Origin: Alphaproteobacteria bacterium
GTDB lineage: Bacteria; Pseudomonadota; Alphaproteobacteria; ATCC43930; CGMCC-115725
DNA: 59,180 nt
Direction: 5' to 3'
Assembly: GCA_021325525.1 (NCBI GenBank)
Contig: JAJPHB010000088.1
Span: forward strand, 1 to 59,180
Of the stretch, positions 33,028 through 40,797 are shown one piece after another. Under the pieces are notes generated by a model. It did no database searches. It was not told where the DNA came from and was given only the letters and a program-made list of their open reading frames with translations. Both the position numbers and the translations under genes were made by a program. The number at the start of each line of letters is the position of its first letter. Position 1 is the first letter of the stretch.

Positions 33028-34944
33028 ATGCAGCTCGATATCGAAACCTTCAGCAATAGAAGCGGCGGAAACAGCTTCTATAAGGCGGTGAGCCACCCGG
33101 TGGCGGCGCGGCTGGCGGCGCAGCTCATCGATCGCCTTTCCGGCGTACGGCGCGTCGCAATCTATGATCCGCTCGGCTTTGCCGCGGGCTTCGATGCCCT
33201 CCATGATTTGCGCCGCCTGCCGCTCGCCGGCGTCTTTGTCCAAGATGTGACGGCGGTCGGCCGCCCAGTTCTCGGATACGCGGCGCAGCCGGTCACCGAG
33301 CTCGCGGCGGCCGAGGCGGATTGCGTCCTCGTCGCGGCCTTCGATGCGGACCGCCTTGCCGCGCAGATCCGGCATTTGATCCCCGCCCGAGCCGAGATCG
33401 CCAGCTTCGATTCGCTGCGCCTGCCGGACGAGCTGCTGACCAATCGACGTACCTATCTCGACCCGCTCAATTTCGCGACGAACTTCGCTTTCTTTCGCGA
33501 TGCGGGTGGGCTGCATACCCGGCTCGTCACGGCGAATTACTGGAGCGGCTACGGCGCGCGCGAGGTCGCGCTCGCCCTCATCCTCTTCGATGCCGAGGGG
33601 CGGGTCCTCGCCGAATGGCGCGAGGCGGCGCCGCCCGGCCTCGGCGCCATCGTGCTCGACAGCCGCGCCATCCGCGCCCGCTTCGGCTTGCCCGCCTTCA
33701 CGGGCCAGCTCTTTCTCCATGTCGTCGGCGCCGCCGGGCACGACATCGTCAAATACGCGCTCGACACCTTCGCGGATGACGATGCCGCCGGCGCGGCGAC
33801 GCTCTCCTGCACCCATGACGCCAATTCCTGGCCGGCCGACTTCTACGCCGGCCTACCGGCGCCGGACGAGGGCGAGCGGGTGACGCTCTGGGTGCAGAAC
33901 AGTCACCCTTGCGCCATTCCGGCAGGCGCCATCGGCCTCAACCTCATGGGCGACGGCACCCTCCTCCGCCTCGAGCGGCCGATCGCGCCTTTCGCCAGCT
34001 ATCCGCTCGACATCGCCGAGCTCCTGCCGCGGGCGCGCTGGCCGCAGCAGATCGAGCTGCGCGCCGGCAAATACATGGTGCGGCCGCGTTACGAGGTGAC
34101 GCGGGCGGCGAGACGCCGCATCGCCCATGTCAATGTCGAGCGCACCGACCTCGCTCCCGATCCGCGCATTGCCGAGCTCGGCAGCCTCATGGGGAAGGGC
34201 TTCCTCCTGCCGGCGCCGGTTCTGCCGCCGGAGGCGTGGCGCTCGATCCTGCTGCCGACGCCGATGGCGACGACGCAGCGCCGCTTGCCGATCGCCGCCC
34301 TTCTTTACGACGCCGCGGGCGACGAGGTGGCGCGGCATGACTTCGGCGCGCTGGAGCGCTTCCGCTCGCTCGCGCTTTCGGCCGACGAGATGCTGGGGTC
34401 GAAGGAGCTCGCCGGCGGCTGGGGCCATATCGAGCTCGTCTACGACTTCGCCGCGGGGAACGAGGCGGATGGCTGGCTCCATGCCCTCTTCCGCTACGAA
34501 GCGCGGCACGGCGGCCACGCCGCCGAGACGAGCTTCGGCGCCCATATTTTCAACACGGCGCTGACCTACAAGAGCGAGCCGCAATCCTATGCCGGGCGGC
34601 CGCCGGGCCTGTCGACGCGGCTCTTCCTCCGCCTCGGCGCCTCGCCCTTCGACACGTTCTGCCATCTCATCTACCCGGCTTCGACGCCCTGGCACGCCGC
34701 GAGCGCGACGGACCTCGTTCTGCACGACCGCGCCGGCCGCGAGGTCGCCCGCCGCCGCGTCGCCATCCCATGCTCGGGCTCGCTCTTTTGGCGCTACTCC
34801 GAGATGTTCGATGCCGCAGAGCGCGGCGATGCGGGGGCCGACGCCTATATCATCGTTCGCGACACCACCTGCCGGCTCTTCGGCTATCACGGACTGCTCG
34901 GCCCTTCGACCAGCTTCAGCCTCGATCACATGTTCGGTTTCTGA
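33028..34944 (+). CDS. Large protein of unknown function: Rossmann-like N-domain plus repeated beta modules
   Basis: A 638-residue soluble protein with no signal peptide or membrane helix. Residues about 1-150 look like an alternating beta-alpha (Rossmann-type) fold: VRRVAIYDPLGFAAGFDAL, GVFVQDVTAVGRPVLGYAA, ADCVLVAAFDADRLAAQIR. The remainder seems to be beta sandwiches. Three segments echo each other: LILFDAEGRVLAEWREA (about 185-200), LLYDAAGDEVARHDFG (about 429-444) and LVLHDRAGREVARRRV (about 570-585). Each is followed by a hydrophobic stretch and a helix. Gly/Trp-rich loops (NYWSGYGARE, ANSWPADFYAGLP, GGWGHIELVYDF) recur. I recognise no family. Start ATG at 33028 is preceded by a weak CAGGG. 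It is followed after 74 bases by trxB. Confidence 0.8.
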   Translation: MQLDIETFSNRSGGNSFYKAVSHPVAARLAAQLIDRLSGVRRVAIYDPLGFAAGFDALHDLRRLPLAGVFVQDVTAVGRPVLGYAAQPVTELAAAEADCVLVAAFDADRLAAQIRHLIPARAEIASFDSLRLPDELLTNRRTYLDPLNFATNFAFFRDAGGLHTRLVTANYWSGYGAREVALALILFDAEGRVLAEWREAAPPGLGAIVLDSRAIRARFGLPAFTGQLFLHVVGAAGHDIVKYALDTFADDDAAGAATLSCTHDANSWPADFYAGLPAPDEGERVTLWVQNSHPCAIPAGAIGLNLMGDGTLLRLERPIAPFASYPLDIAELLPRARWPQQIELRAGKYMVRPRYEVTRAARRRIAHVNVERTDLAPDPRIAELGSLMGKGFLLPAPVLPPEAWRSILLPTPMATTQRRLPIAALLYDAAGDEVARHDFGALERFRSLALSADEMLGSKELAGGWGHIELVYDFAAGNEADGWLHALFRYEARHGGHAAETSFGAHIFNTALTYKSEPQSYAGRPPGLSTRLFLRLGASPFDTFCHLIYPASTPWHAASATDLVLHDRAGREVARRRVAIPCSGSLFWRYSEMFDAAERGDAGADAYIIVRDTTCRLFGYHGLLGPSTSFSLDHMFGF

Positions 34945-35018
34945 CGCCAGCAAGAGGAGTGTTGCGCCGCAGCGCGCGCAACCACAATTTAATCGACGGG
35001 ACATTCGGAACCGCAGAT

Positions 35019-35990
35019 ATGCCGCAGCGCCATCACAGCAAGGTCCTGATTATCGGCGCGGGTCCGGCCGGCTATACGGCCGCGATCTACGCCGCCCGGG
35101 CCAATTTGCAGCCGATCCTCGTACAGGGATTGCAGCCCGGGGGGCAGCTCACCATCACCACGGATGTCGAGAATTATCCGGGTTTCGCCGATGTCATCCA
35201 GGGGCCGTGGCTCATGGAGCAGATGGCGAAACAGGCCGAGCATGTGGGGACACGCCTCGTCTCCGACACCATCGTCGAGGTCGATCTGCGGCAGCGGCCC
35301 TTCACCTGCACCGGCGATTTGGGCGATATCTACGTCGCCGACAGCCTCATCATCTCGACCGGAGCGCAGGCGCGCTGGCTCGGCCTCCCGAGCGAGGAGG
35401 CGTTCCGCGGCTTCGGCGTCTCGGCTTGCGCGACCTGCGACGGGTTCTTCTTCCGCGGCAAGGAGGTCGTCGTCGTCGGCGGCGGCAATACCGCGGTCGA
35501 GGAGGCTCTTTACCTGACCAATCATGCCGCGCGCGTGACGCTCGTCCACCGCCGCAACGCGCTCCGCGCCGAGAAGATCCTGCAGGACAGGCTCTTCCGC
35601 AACCCGAAGATCCAGGTGGTGTGGGACAGCGTCGTCGAGGAGGTTCTGGGCGAGCCGGATCCGCCGCGCGTCACCGGGGTCGCCATTCTCGACCGGCGCA
35701 CCGGCGAGCGACGGCGCATTGCCTGCGAGGGCGTCTTCATCGCGATCGGCCACGATCCGGTGACGCAGCTCTTCCAGGGGCAGCTCGCGCTCGACGCCGA
35801 CGGCTACATCCTGACGCGGCCCGATTCGACGGCGACGGACATCGCCGGCGTCTTCGCCGCGGGCGACGTCAAGGACAAGATCTTCCGACAGGCCGTGACC
35901 GCCGCCGGCATGGGCTGCATGGCGGCGCTCGAAGCGGAAAAATTCCTGGCGGCGCAGGAGGCCGAAGGGGCGTTGAGAGCGGCCGAATAG
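35019..35990 (+). CDS. trxB: Thioredoxin-disulfide reductase
   Basis: An NADPH-dependent flavoenzyme of 323 residues that keeps thioredoxin reduced. FAD binding: IIGAGPAGYTAAIYAARANL. Active-site cysteines: Cys137 and Cys140 in SACATCDGFFF. NADPH site: VVVVGGGNTAVEEALYL with VHRRNALRAEKI. C-terminal FAD contact: GVFAAGDVKDKIFRQAVTAAGMG. Complete and canonical. The start ATG at 35019 has a modest purine run upstream. A lysR gene follows 79 bases downstream, an arrangement common in alphaproteobacteria. Confidence 0.95.
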   Translation: MPQRHHSKVLIIGAGPAGYTAAIYAARANLQPILVQGLQPGGQLTITTDVENYPGFADVIQGPWLMEQMAKQAEHVGTRLVSDTIVEVDLRQRPFTCTGDLGDIYVADSLIISTGAQARWLGLPSEEAFRGFGVSACATCDGFFFRGKEVVVVGGGNTAVEEALYLTNHAARVTLVHRRNALRAEKILQDRLFRNPKIQVVWDSVVEEVLGEPDPPRVTGVAILDRRTGERRRIACEGVFIAIGHDPVTQLFQGQLALDADGYILTRPDSTATDIAGVFAAGDVKDKIFRQAVTAAGMGCMAALEAEKFLAAQEAEGALRAAE

Positions 35991-36069
35991 CGACCGGCGA
36001 CAGGGAGCGCGGGCGCAGGTCGCCCGCAACGCCCCGGCCGGCATGCCGAGCCGCAATTGGGGGATGGGG

Positions 36070-36963
36070 ATGGACTGGGACAAGTTGCGGGTGTTTCACG
36101 CGGTCGCCGAGGCCGGGAGCTTCACCCATGCGGGCGAAGCGCTGAACCTCAGCCAATCGGCGGTGAGCCGCCAGATCAGCGCCCTCGAGGAAAGCCTCAG
36201 CGTGCCGCTCTTCCACCGCCATGCGCGGGGCCTCATCCTGACCGAGCAAGGGGAGCTGCTCTATTCGACGGCACGCGAGGTTTTCGCCAAGCTCGCCATG
36301 ACCGAGGGCCTGCTCACCGAGTCGAAGGATCGCCCGAAAGGGCCGCTCAAAGTGACGACCAGCATCGGTTTCGGCTCGGTCTGGCTCACGCCGCGCATCC
36401 GCGAGTTCCTCGAACTCTACCCCGAGATCCAGCTCAGCATGGTCGTCGACGACAGCGAGCTCGATCTTTCGATGCGCGAAGCCGACGTCGCCATCCGCAT
36501 GTCGCCGCCGCGCCAGCCCGACCTCGTGCAGCGCCATTTGATGACCGTGCGGGTCCATCTCTATGCCAGCCCCGAATATCTGAGGAAGCATGGCACGCCG
36601 CGCCGACCGGAGGATCTCGACCAGCACCGCCTCATCGTCTGGGGCAGCGAATCGCGGGCGCCGGTGACGCAGATCAATTGGCTGCTCGATGCCGGGGCGC
36701 GGCCGGGCCACGACCGCCGGCCGATCCTCGAAGTCAACAACACCTACGGCATCTTGCGCGCGGTCCAGAGCGGCCTCGGCGTCGCCTCGCTGCCCGATTA
36801 CGTGACCGCCGACGCGCCCGAGCTCGTCCGCGTCTTGCCGGAGCTGACGGGTCCGCTCGTCGAAGCCTATTTCGTCTACCCCGAAGAGCTGCGCTCATCG
36901 AAGCGCATCAACGTCTTCCGCGACTTCCTCATCCGCAAGGTCAGCGAGGCACGGCTCAGCTGA
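36070..36963 (+). CDS. LysR-family transcriptional regulator
   Basis: A 297-residue DNA-binding regulator. The winged HTH is LRVFHAVAEAGSFTHAGEALNLSQSAVSRQISALE split over residues 5-40, followed by the linker helix and a periplasmic-binding-like effector domain (PLKVTTSIGFGSVWLTPRIREFLELYP, LYASPEYLRKHGTPRRPEDL, AVQSGLGVASLPDYV). I chose ATG at 36070 (MDWDKLRV) after the GGGGGATGGGG run; ATG codons at 36064 and 36043 are alternatives. It is co-oriented with trxB, so it may govern redox genes, but target and effector are unknown. Confidence 0.92.
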   Translation: MDWDKLRVFHAVAEAGSFTHAGEALNLSQSAVSRQISALEESLSVPLFHRHARGLILTEQGELLYSTAREVFAKLAMTEGLLTESKDRPKGPLKVTTSIGFGSVWLTPRIREFLELYPEIQLSMVVDDSELDLSMREADVAIRMSPPRQPDLVQRHLMTVRVHLYASPEYLRKHGTPRRPEDLDQHRLIVWGSESRAPVTQINWLLDAGARPGHDRRPILEVNNTYGILRAVQSGLGVASLPDYVTADAPELVRVLPELTGPLVEAYFVYPEELRSSKRINVFRDFLIRKVSEARLS

Positions 36964-36986
36964 TCGCGCGCCTCGCTCGCGCGCCC

Positions 36987-37715
36987 TCAGCCATTGCCGT
37001 GCGAGAGCAGCGCCATGCCGAGGAGGACGATGGAGACGACGATGATCGCGAGCCCCATCCCGACCCAGCTCGTCGGTCGCGCCGCCGCCGCCTCGGAGGC
37101 GAGGATCGGCTCGGCCGTCGCGCCGACCTTGGGGATCGCCTCTTCCGTTGCCTTCGCACGCGCCGCTTCGACGACGCGCCAGGCGTCGTCACGGCTGGGC
37201 GCCCGCAGCCGCGGCGCCTCCGGCTTCGGCACTGCCTGAGGCTCCGCGGCAGCCGGCGCCGCAGCACTCGGCGCCAGGCGCTGAAAGAGCCAATCGGCCC
37301 AGGTGGGGTCGGCGATGCCGCCGGCGGGCGACGCAGCGAAGGCGCGCTCGATGACGGTGCGCAAATTCTCCTTGTCCTGCGGCCGCAAGGTGGTGGCAAC
37401 GACCGCGAGGCGGCCGGGGAAGCGGCGGGAGAAGCCGAGATCGTCGAGCATCGTCCGCATGGCCGCCGCCGCGAGGCCGGCATCGGCCTCTTCATCCGGT
37501 TCGGCAATGCCGAGCAGCGCCACGCCGAAATCGCGATGAATGAGGAGGAATTCGACCGTCCCCACTTCGCCATGGGCGCGGATCTCGCAATCGTGGATGA
37601 CCATCCAGGCGCCGTCGAGCTCGTGCGCCAGCCGCTCGAAGAGCCGGCGCTCCGCCGCAGCCACAGGCGCATCACCCTTCCGCGCCGGGCAGCTGCTGGG
37701 AAACATCCGCGCCAT
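36987..37715 (-). CDS. Tail-anchored protein with a NERD-like N-terminal domain
   Basis: A 242-residue protein. Residues about 18-140 follow the pattern of NERD nuclease-related domains: AERRLFERLAHELDGAWMVIHDCEI, then GTVEFLLIHRDFGVALLGI, but the usual Asp and Glu-x-Lys catalytic residues are replaced (VEF for iDf, LLGI for viEvK), so it should be inactive. A disordered Pro/Ala middle (about 150-210) leads to a single C-terminal helix GMGLAIIVVSIVLLGMALL and a five-residue tail, the layout of a tail-anchored cytosolic protein. AAGGAGG precedes ATG at 37715. It is convergent with the lysR gene. Family assignment is tentative. Confidence 0.65.
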   Translation of the reverse strand: MARMFPSSCPARKGDAPVAAAERRLFERLAHELDGAWMVIHDCEIRAHGEVGTVEFLLIHRDFGVALLGIAEPDEEADAGLAAAAMRTMLDDLGFSRRFPGRLAVVATTLRPQDKENLRTVIERAFAASPAGGIADPTWADWLFQRLAPSAAAPAAAEPQAVPKPEAPRLRAPSRDDAWRVVEAARAKATEEAIPKVGATAEPILASEAAAARPTSWVGMGLAIIVVSIVLLGMALLSHGNG

Positions 37716-37809
37716 GGCCGCTCCCCCTCCTTCTAGGCCTCGCCCGCGGGTCGCCGCCGGTTCGGCTCCGACCCACGCTATAGTATTGCACTTTTTGCAG
37801 AGGAGACCC

Positions 37810-37932
37810 GTGAAATTAAGAATGGATAAATTTCCAATAAAACTCCATGTTTTCGGCCGGCGATATTGCATCGCAGCACGGATTTCGCCCGCGGGCCGTC
37901 GGCTCTCCTGCGGGCAGCGGGTTTCCGGGTGA
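37810..37932 (+). CDS. Possible 40-residue peptide in the sRNA leader
   Basis: A GTG start at 37810 sits 4 bases after AGAGGAG and opens 41 codons (start VKLRMDKFPIKLHVF, end RLSCGQRVSG). Its AT-rich early codons (AAA, TTA, AGA, AAA, TTT, ATA) differ from the GC-rich neighbours. The TGA at 37930-37932 lies exactly in the loop of the first tight hairpin of the downstream RNA. It could be a translated leader or a coincidence of a non-coding AT-rich patch. A TATAGT at 37779-37784 might be its -10. Confidence 0.3.
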   Translation: MKLRMDKFPIKLHVFGRRYCIAARISPAGRRLSCGQRVSG

Positions 37933-38025
37933 ATGCCCGGGAAGAGGGTCTTCGGACCCTTACGTCTCCCAGACGTGAAGCCTCCCTGTTCAGACTGGCC
38001 GGAACCCTCGGGTTCCGGCCTTTTT
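37888..38025 (+). ncRNA. Candidate multi-hairpin small RNA with anti-Shine-Dalgarno motifs
   Basis: Five consecutive hairpins with no long coding frame. CCCGC/GCGGG (37888-37914) has CTCTCCT in its loop. CCGGG/CCCGG (37925-37940) has a TGAATG loop. AGGGTC-TTCG-GACCCT spans 37945-37960. ACGTCT-CCC-AGACGT spans 37962-37976. A terminator stem ends it at 37997-38020. Between the last two lies an unpaired GCCTCCCTG. The repeated exposed CUCCU/CUCCC/CCUCCC sequences are complementary to ribosome sites, as in rhizobial trans-acting sRNAs such as the alpha-r14 type. The 5' end and promoter are uncertain. Confidence 0.6.
37997..38025 (+). terminator. Intrinsic terminator of the candidate sRNA
   Basis: Perfect 11-base-pair stem GGCCGGAACCC, two-base loop TC, GGGTTCCGGCC, then TTTTTCTTT. 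The U tract lies on the plus strand only, so the terminated transcript runs toward the convergent phosphoesterase gene. Confidence 0.85.
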
Positions 38026-38040
38026 CTTTGCGCGCGGGCT

Positions 38041-39048
38041 TTATTGTGCCGCGCCCGTCGCGTCCCGCCGCAAGGTCAGGACGGTCGCCTCGCCGGGGCA
38101 GAAGAGGCGGATCGGGAGCGCCGAGGTGCCGAGACCGGGGCTGGTATGGCCGATCAGTCCGCCGACCCGCCAGAGGCCCCGGGCAAGGCTCTTCTCGCAG
38201 CGCAAATGCGTGACGACGGGCGCGCCCCAGGGAAAGCAGATCTGTCCGGCATGGGTATGTCCCGTAAGATAGAGATCGTATTTGGCCGCCGCCGCGGCAA
38301 CGGCGAGGTCAGGCGAATGAACGAGGGCGATGCCGAAATCGCCCTCGCCCGCGGGAAAGGCGGCGAGCGCCGCCCGCGCCGCCTCGGTATAGAAGCGATA
38401 GACGTCGTCCGTGCCGGTGATCCACAGCCGGCCGCCGGCGCGCCGGAGCGCCATTCCCTCGTTCACCAGCACGCGGACGCCCAGCTCTTCGAGCGGCTCC
38501 AGGAGTTCGTGCGGATCATGGTTCCCGAGTGTCGCGACGACGCCGTCACGGGCCGAGATGGCGTCGCGCAACAACGCTACGTCCTCGAGGACGCCGCGCT
38601 CGGTGAAGGGGCCGCGATGGGCGAAGCGGAAATCGCCGGTGATGGCGCAGAGATCGACCGCAAGCCCGCGGACGAGCGCCGCAGCCGCCTCCCCCAGCCC
38701 GGCATTGCCGTCGAAATGCGGGTCGCTGAGATGCAGGATCCGGTAACCGTCGAAGGCAGGCGGCAGGCGTGCGAAGCTCAAGGTGATCTCGGCGAGGCGC
38801 AGCCGCCGCGCCGCGCGCGCGAAGGGCCGATGCAGCCCGACCCCTTTCATGGCGCGGCCTGTTCGCCGCAGGACACGCGAGAAAATGCGACGGCCGATGT
38901 CGCGGCGCGGGCCGTCGGGCGTGCTCGCCTGCGAGTGCCGTTCGAGCGCCATCCGCCGCGCGCGCCAGGCGCGCCGTGCGGCCAATTCGGGGGAGGCAGG
39001 CCGGGCGATGGACTCGCCCACCGCAAACTCGGTTTCGTTCTCGGTCAT
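38041..39048 (-). CDS. Calcineurin-type metallophosphoesterase
   Basis: A 335-residue protein with the full dinuclear metal site: ILHLSDPHFDG (Asp-x-His), CAITGDFRF (Gly-Asp), VATLGNHDPHEL (Gly-Asn-His-Asp) and YLTGHTHAGQICFP (Gly-His-x-His). It resembles the YkuE/YaeI group that acts on lipid or cell-envelope phosphoesters. No N-terminal membrane helix or Tat signal is seen, unlike many YkuE proteins. The first about 100 residues are basic and Arg-rich. ATG at 39048 (MTENETEF) is chosen because GAGGAG lies upstream; a longer frame extends to 39156 without support. Confidence 0.88.
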   Translation of the reverse strand: MTENETEFAVGESIARPASPELAARRAWRARRMALERHSQASTPDGPRRDIGRRIFSRVLRRTGRAMKGVGLHRPFARAARRLRLAEITLSFARLPPAFDGYRILHLSDPHFDGNAGLGEAAAALVRGLAVDLCAITGDFRFAHRGPFTERGVLEDVALLRDAISARDGVVATLGNHDPHELLEPLEELGVRVLVNEGMALRRAGGRLWITGTDDVYRFYTEAARAALAAFPAGEGDFGIALVHSPDLAVAAAAAKYDLYLTGHTHAGQICFPWGAPVVTHLRCEKSLARGLWRVGGLIGHTSPGLGTSALPIRLFCPGEATVLTLRRDATGAAQ

Positions 39049-39224
39049 GATCCGGGGCGGCTCCTCGCGAGATAACGGCCGGCGATGATAGGGCGGGGCC
39101 GAAGGTCGCGGCGCATGGTTTGGCAGGAAGGCGGCCCCAACCGCCGCGCCAGACAAGCGGCGAAGCCTTGCGCTATCCTCGCGCGCGGCTGGACCGTCCG
39201 GCCATCGGTCGAGGAGGGGAAGTG

Positions 39225-40784
39225 ATGCCGAAGCGTCTTGTCGGAGCCGCCTTTGCCTTTGGCTTTGCCGCCTCGCTGCTCGTGGCGCCAGGACCGGTCC
39301 TGGCCGGGAAGGCCGACGACACGCTGGTCTGGACGACCGGCAACGAAGTCGACACCGCCGACCTCTGGTATCAGAACCTGCGCGAGGTCGTCATCATGGC
39401 GCATCTCGCCTGCGACACCCTCATCCACCACGACCCGCTGAGCGGCGCCTACAAGCCGCTCCTCGCGTTGAGCTGGAGCTGGGCCGACGACCTCACTCTC
39501 GATGTGACCTTGCGCAAGGGGGTCACGTTCTGGAACGGCAAGCCCTTCGGCGCCGAGGACGTGGCCTATACGCTGAACCACGCGGCGGCGCCCGAGAACG
39601 CCGTCGTGACCCAGCTTCTCGCGAGCTGGATCAAGACCGTCGAGGTAGTGGCGCCCGACAAGGTGCGCATCCATGCCCGCCATCCGGCGCCGGCCGCGAT
39701 CGAGTATTTCTCCGGCATCACCCCCATCTATCCCGCCGGCCATTATGACGGCGCCCCCGCCGTCCCCGGCAAGGACGGCAAGCCGCGGCGCGACTGGGGC
39801 GCCGTCGCGCCGGTCTGCACCGGCCCTTACAAGATCACCAAGGTCGTCCCCGGCCAGACCGTCGAAATGGTGAAGAACACGGCCTATTTTGCCGGCAGCC
39901 CCAAGGGACAGCCGCAGATCGGCAAGATCGTCTACCGCACCATCCCGGACAGCGCGACGCAGATCGCCGAATTGCTGACGGGCGGCGTCGACTGGCTGTG
40001 GGACGTCTCGCCCGACAACGCCAAGAAGCTGGGCGAGATGCCGAACATCACGGTGAAGGCGGCGCCGACGACGCGTATGTCCTTCCTGTCCCTGGATGCG
40101 GCCGGACGTTCCGGCAAGAACCCGATGCAGGATGTCCGCGTGCGCCGCGCCATCTATCACGCGATCGACCGGGCGGCGATCGCGCGCGACCTCGTCGGCG
40201 AAGGTTCGGCGGTGCTGAACTCGATCTGCGCGCCGACGCAGTTCGGCTGCACCACCGATGTCGCCACATATCCCTACGATCCCGCCAAGGCGAAGCAGCT
40301 CCTCGCCGAGGCGGGCTATCCCAATGGCTTCTCGGTCCCGCTCTACGCCTATCGCGACCGGCCCTATAGCGAGGCGGTCATCGGCTATCTGCGCAAGATC
40401 GGCATCACGGCCGAGCTGCGCTTCCTGCAATGGACGGCGCTGCGCCCCATCGTCCAGCAGCAGGGCAAGGCGGAGATGGCGCATCTCACCTGGGGCTCGC
40501 AGGGCATCCTCGACGCCTCGGCCTCGGTCGGCAATTATTTCGAAGGCTCGAATGACGATTATGCGCGTGACCCCGAGCTCGAGCAGTGGCTGAAGACGGC
40601 GGACGCCGCGACCGATCCGGCGGCGCGCAAGGCGCTCTACGCCAAGGCGCTGAAGAAGATCGCCGACGAGGCCTATTTTGTTCCGCTCTTCCTCTACGGC
40701 CGCACCTACGCCTTCAACAGCGCCCTCGACTATCCGGTGACGCCGGACGAGCTCGCCCATTTCTATCTGGCGAAATGGAAGTGA
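39225..40784 (+). CDS. Family-5 ABC solute-binding protein
   Basis: A 519-residue periplasmic binding protein. Signal peptide about 1-27 (ends VLA-GKADD), then TLIHHDPLSGAYKPLLALSW, LDVTLRKGVTFWNGKPFGAEDV, CTGPYKITKVVPGQTVEM, NPMQDVRVRRAIYHAIDRAAI and SVGNYFEGSNDDYARDPEL. GAGGAGGGGA sits before a GTG-ATG pair; ATG at 39225 is used. Like the family-5 gene at 29141 it has no transporter partners nearby. Ligand unknown; peptide or nickel-opine types are possible. Confidence 0.9.
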   Translation: MPKRLVGAAFAFGFAASLLVAPGPVLAGKADDTLVWTTGNEVDTADLWYQNLREVVIMAHLACDTLIHHDPLSGAYKPLLALSWSWADDLTLDVTLRKGVTFWNGKPFGAEDVAYTLNHAAAPENAVVTQLLASWIKTVEVVAPDKVRIHARHPAPAAIEYFSGITPIYPAGHYDGAPAVPGKDGKPRRDWGAVAPVCTGPYKITKVVPGQTVEMVKNTAYFAGSPKGQPQIGKIVYRTIPDSATQIAELLTGGVDWLWDVSPDNAKKLGEMPNITVKAAPTTRMSFLSLDAAGRSGKNPMQDVRVRRAIYHAIDRAAIARDLVGEGSAVLNSICAPTQFGCTTDVATYPYDPAKAKQLLAEAGYPNGFSVPLYAYRDRPYSEAVIGYLRKIGITAELRFLQWTALRPIVQQQGKAEMAHLTWGSQGILDASASVGNYFEGSNDDYARDPELEQWLKTADAATDPAARKALYAKALKKIADEAYFVPLFLYGRTYAFNSALDYPVTPDELAHFYLAKWK

Positions 40785-40797
40785 GGCGGCTCGCCTT

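Noticed and set aside
37888-38025. Signal-recognition RNA, 6S RNA or a SAM-II-type riboswitch
   Set aside because: The conserved SRP loop (GGTCAGGTCCGGAAGG-like), the 6S central bubble and the SAM-II motif are all missing, and no gene follows on the same strand.
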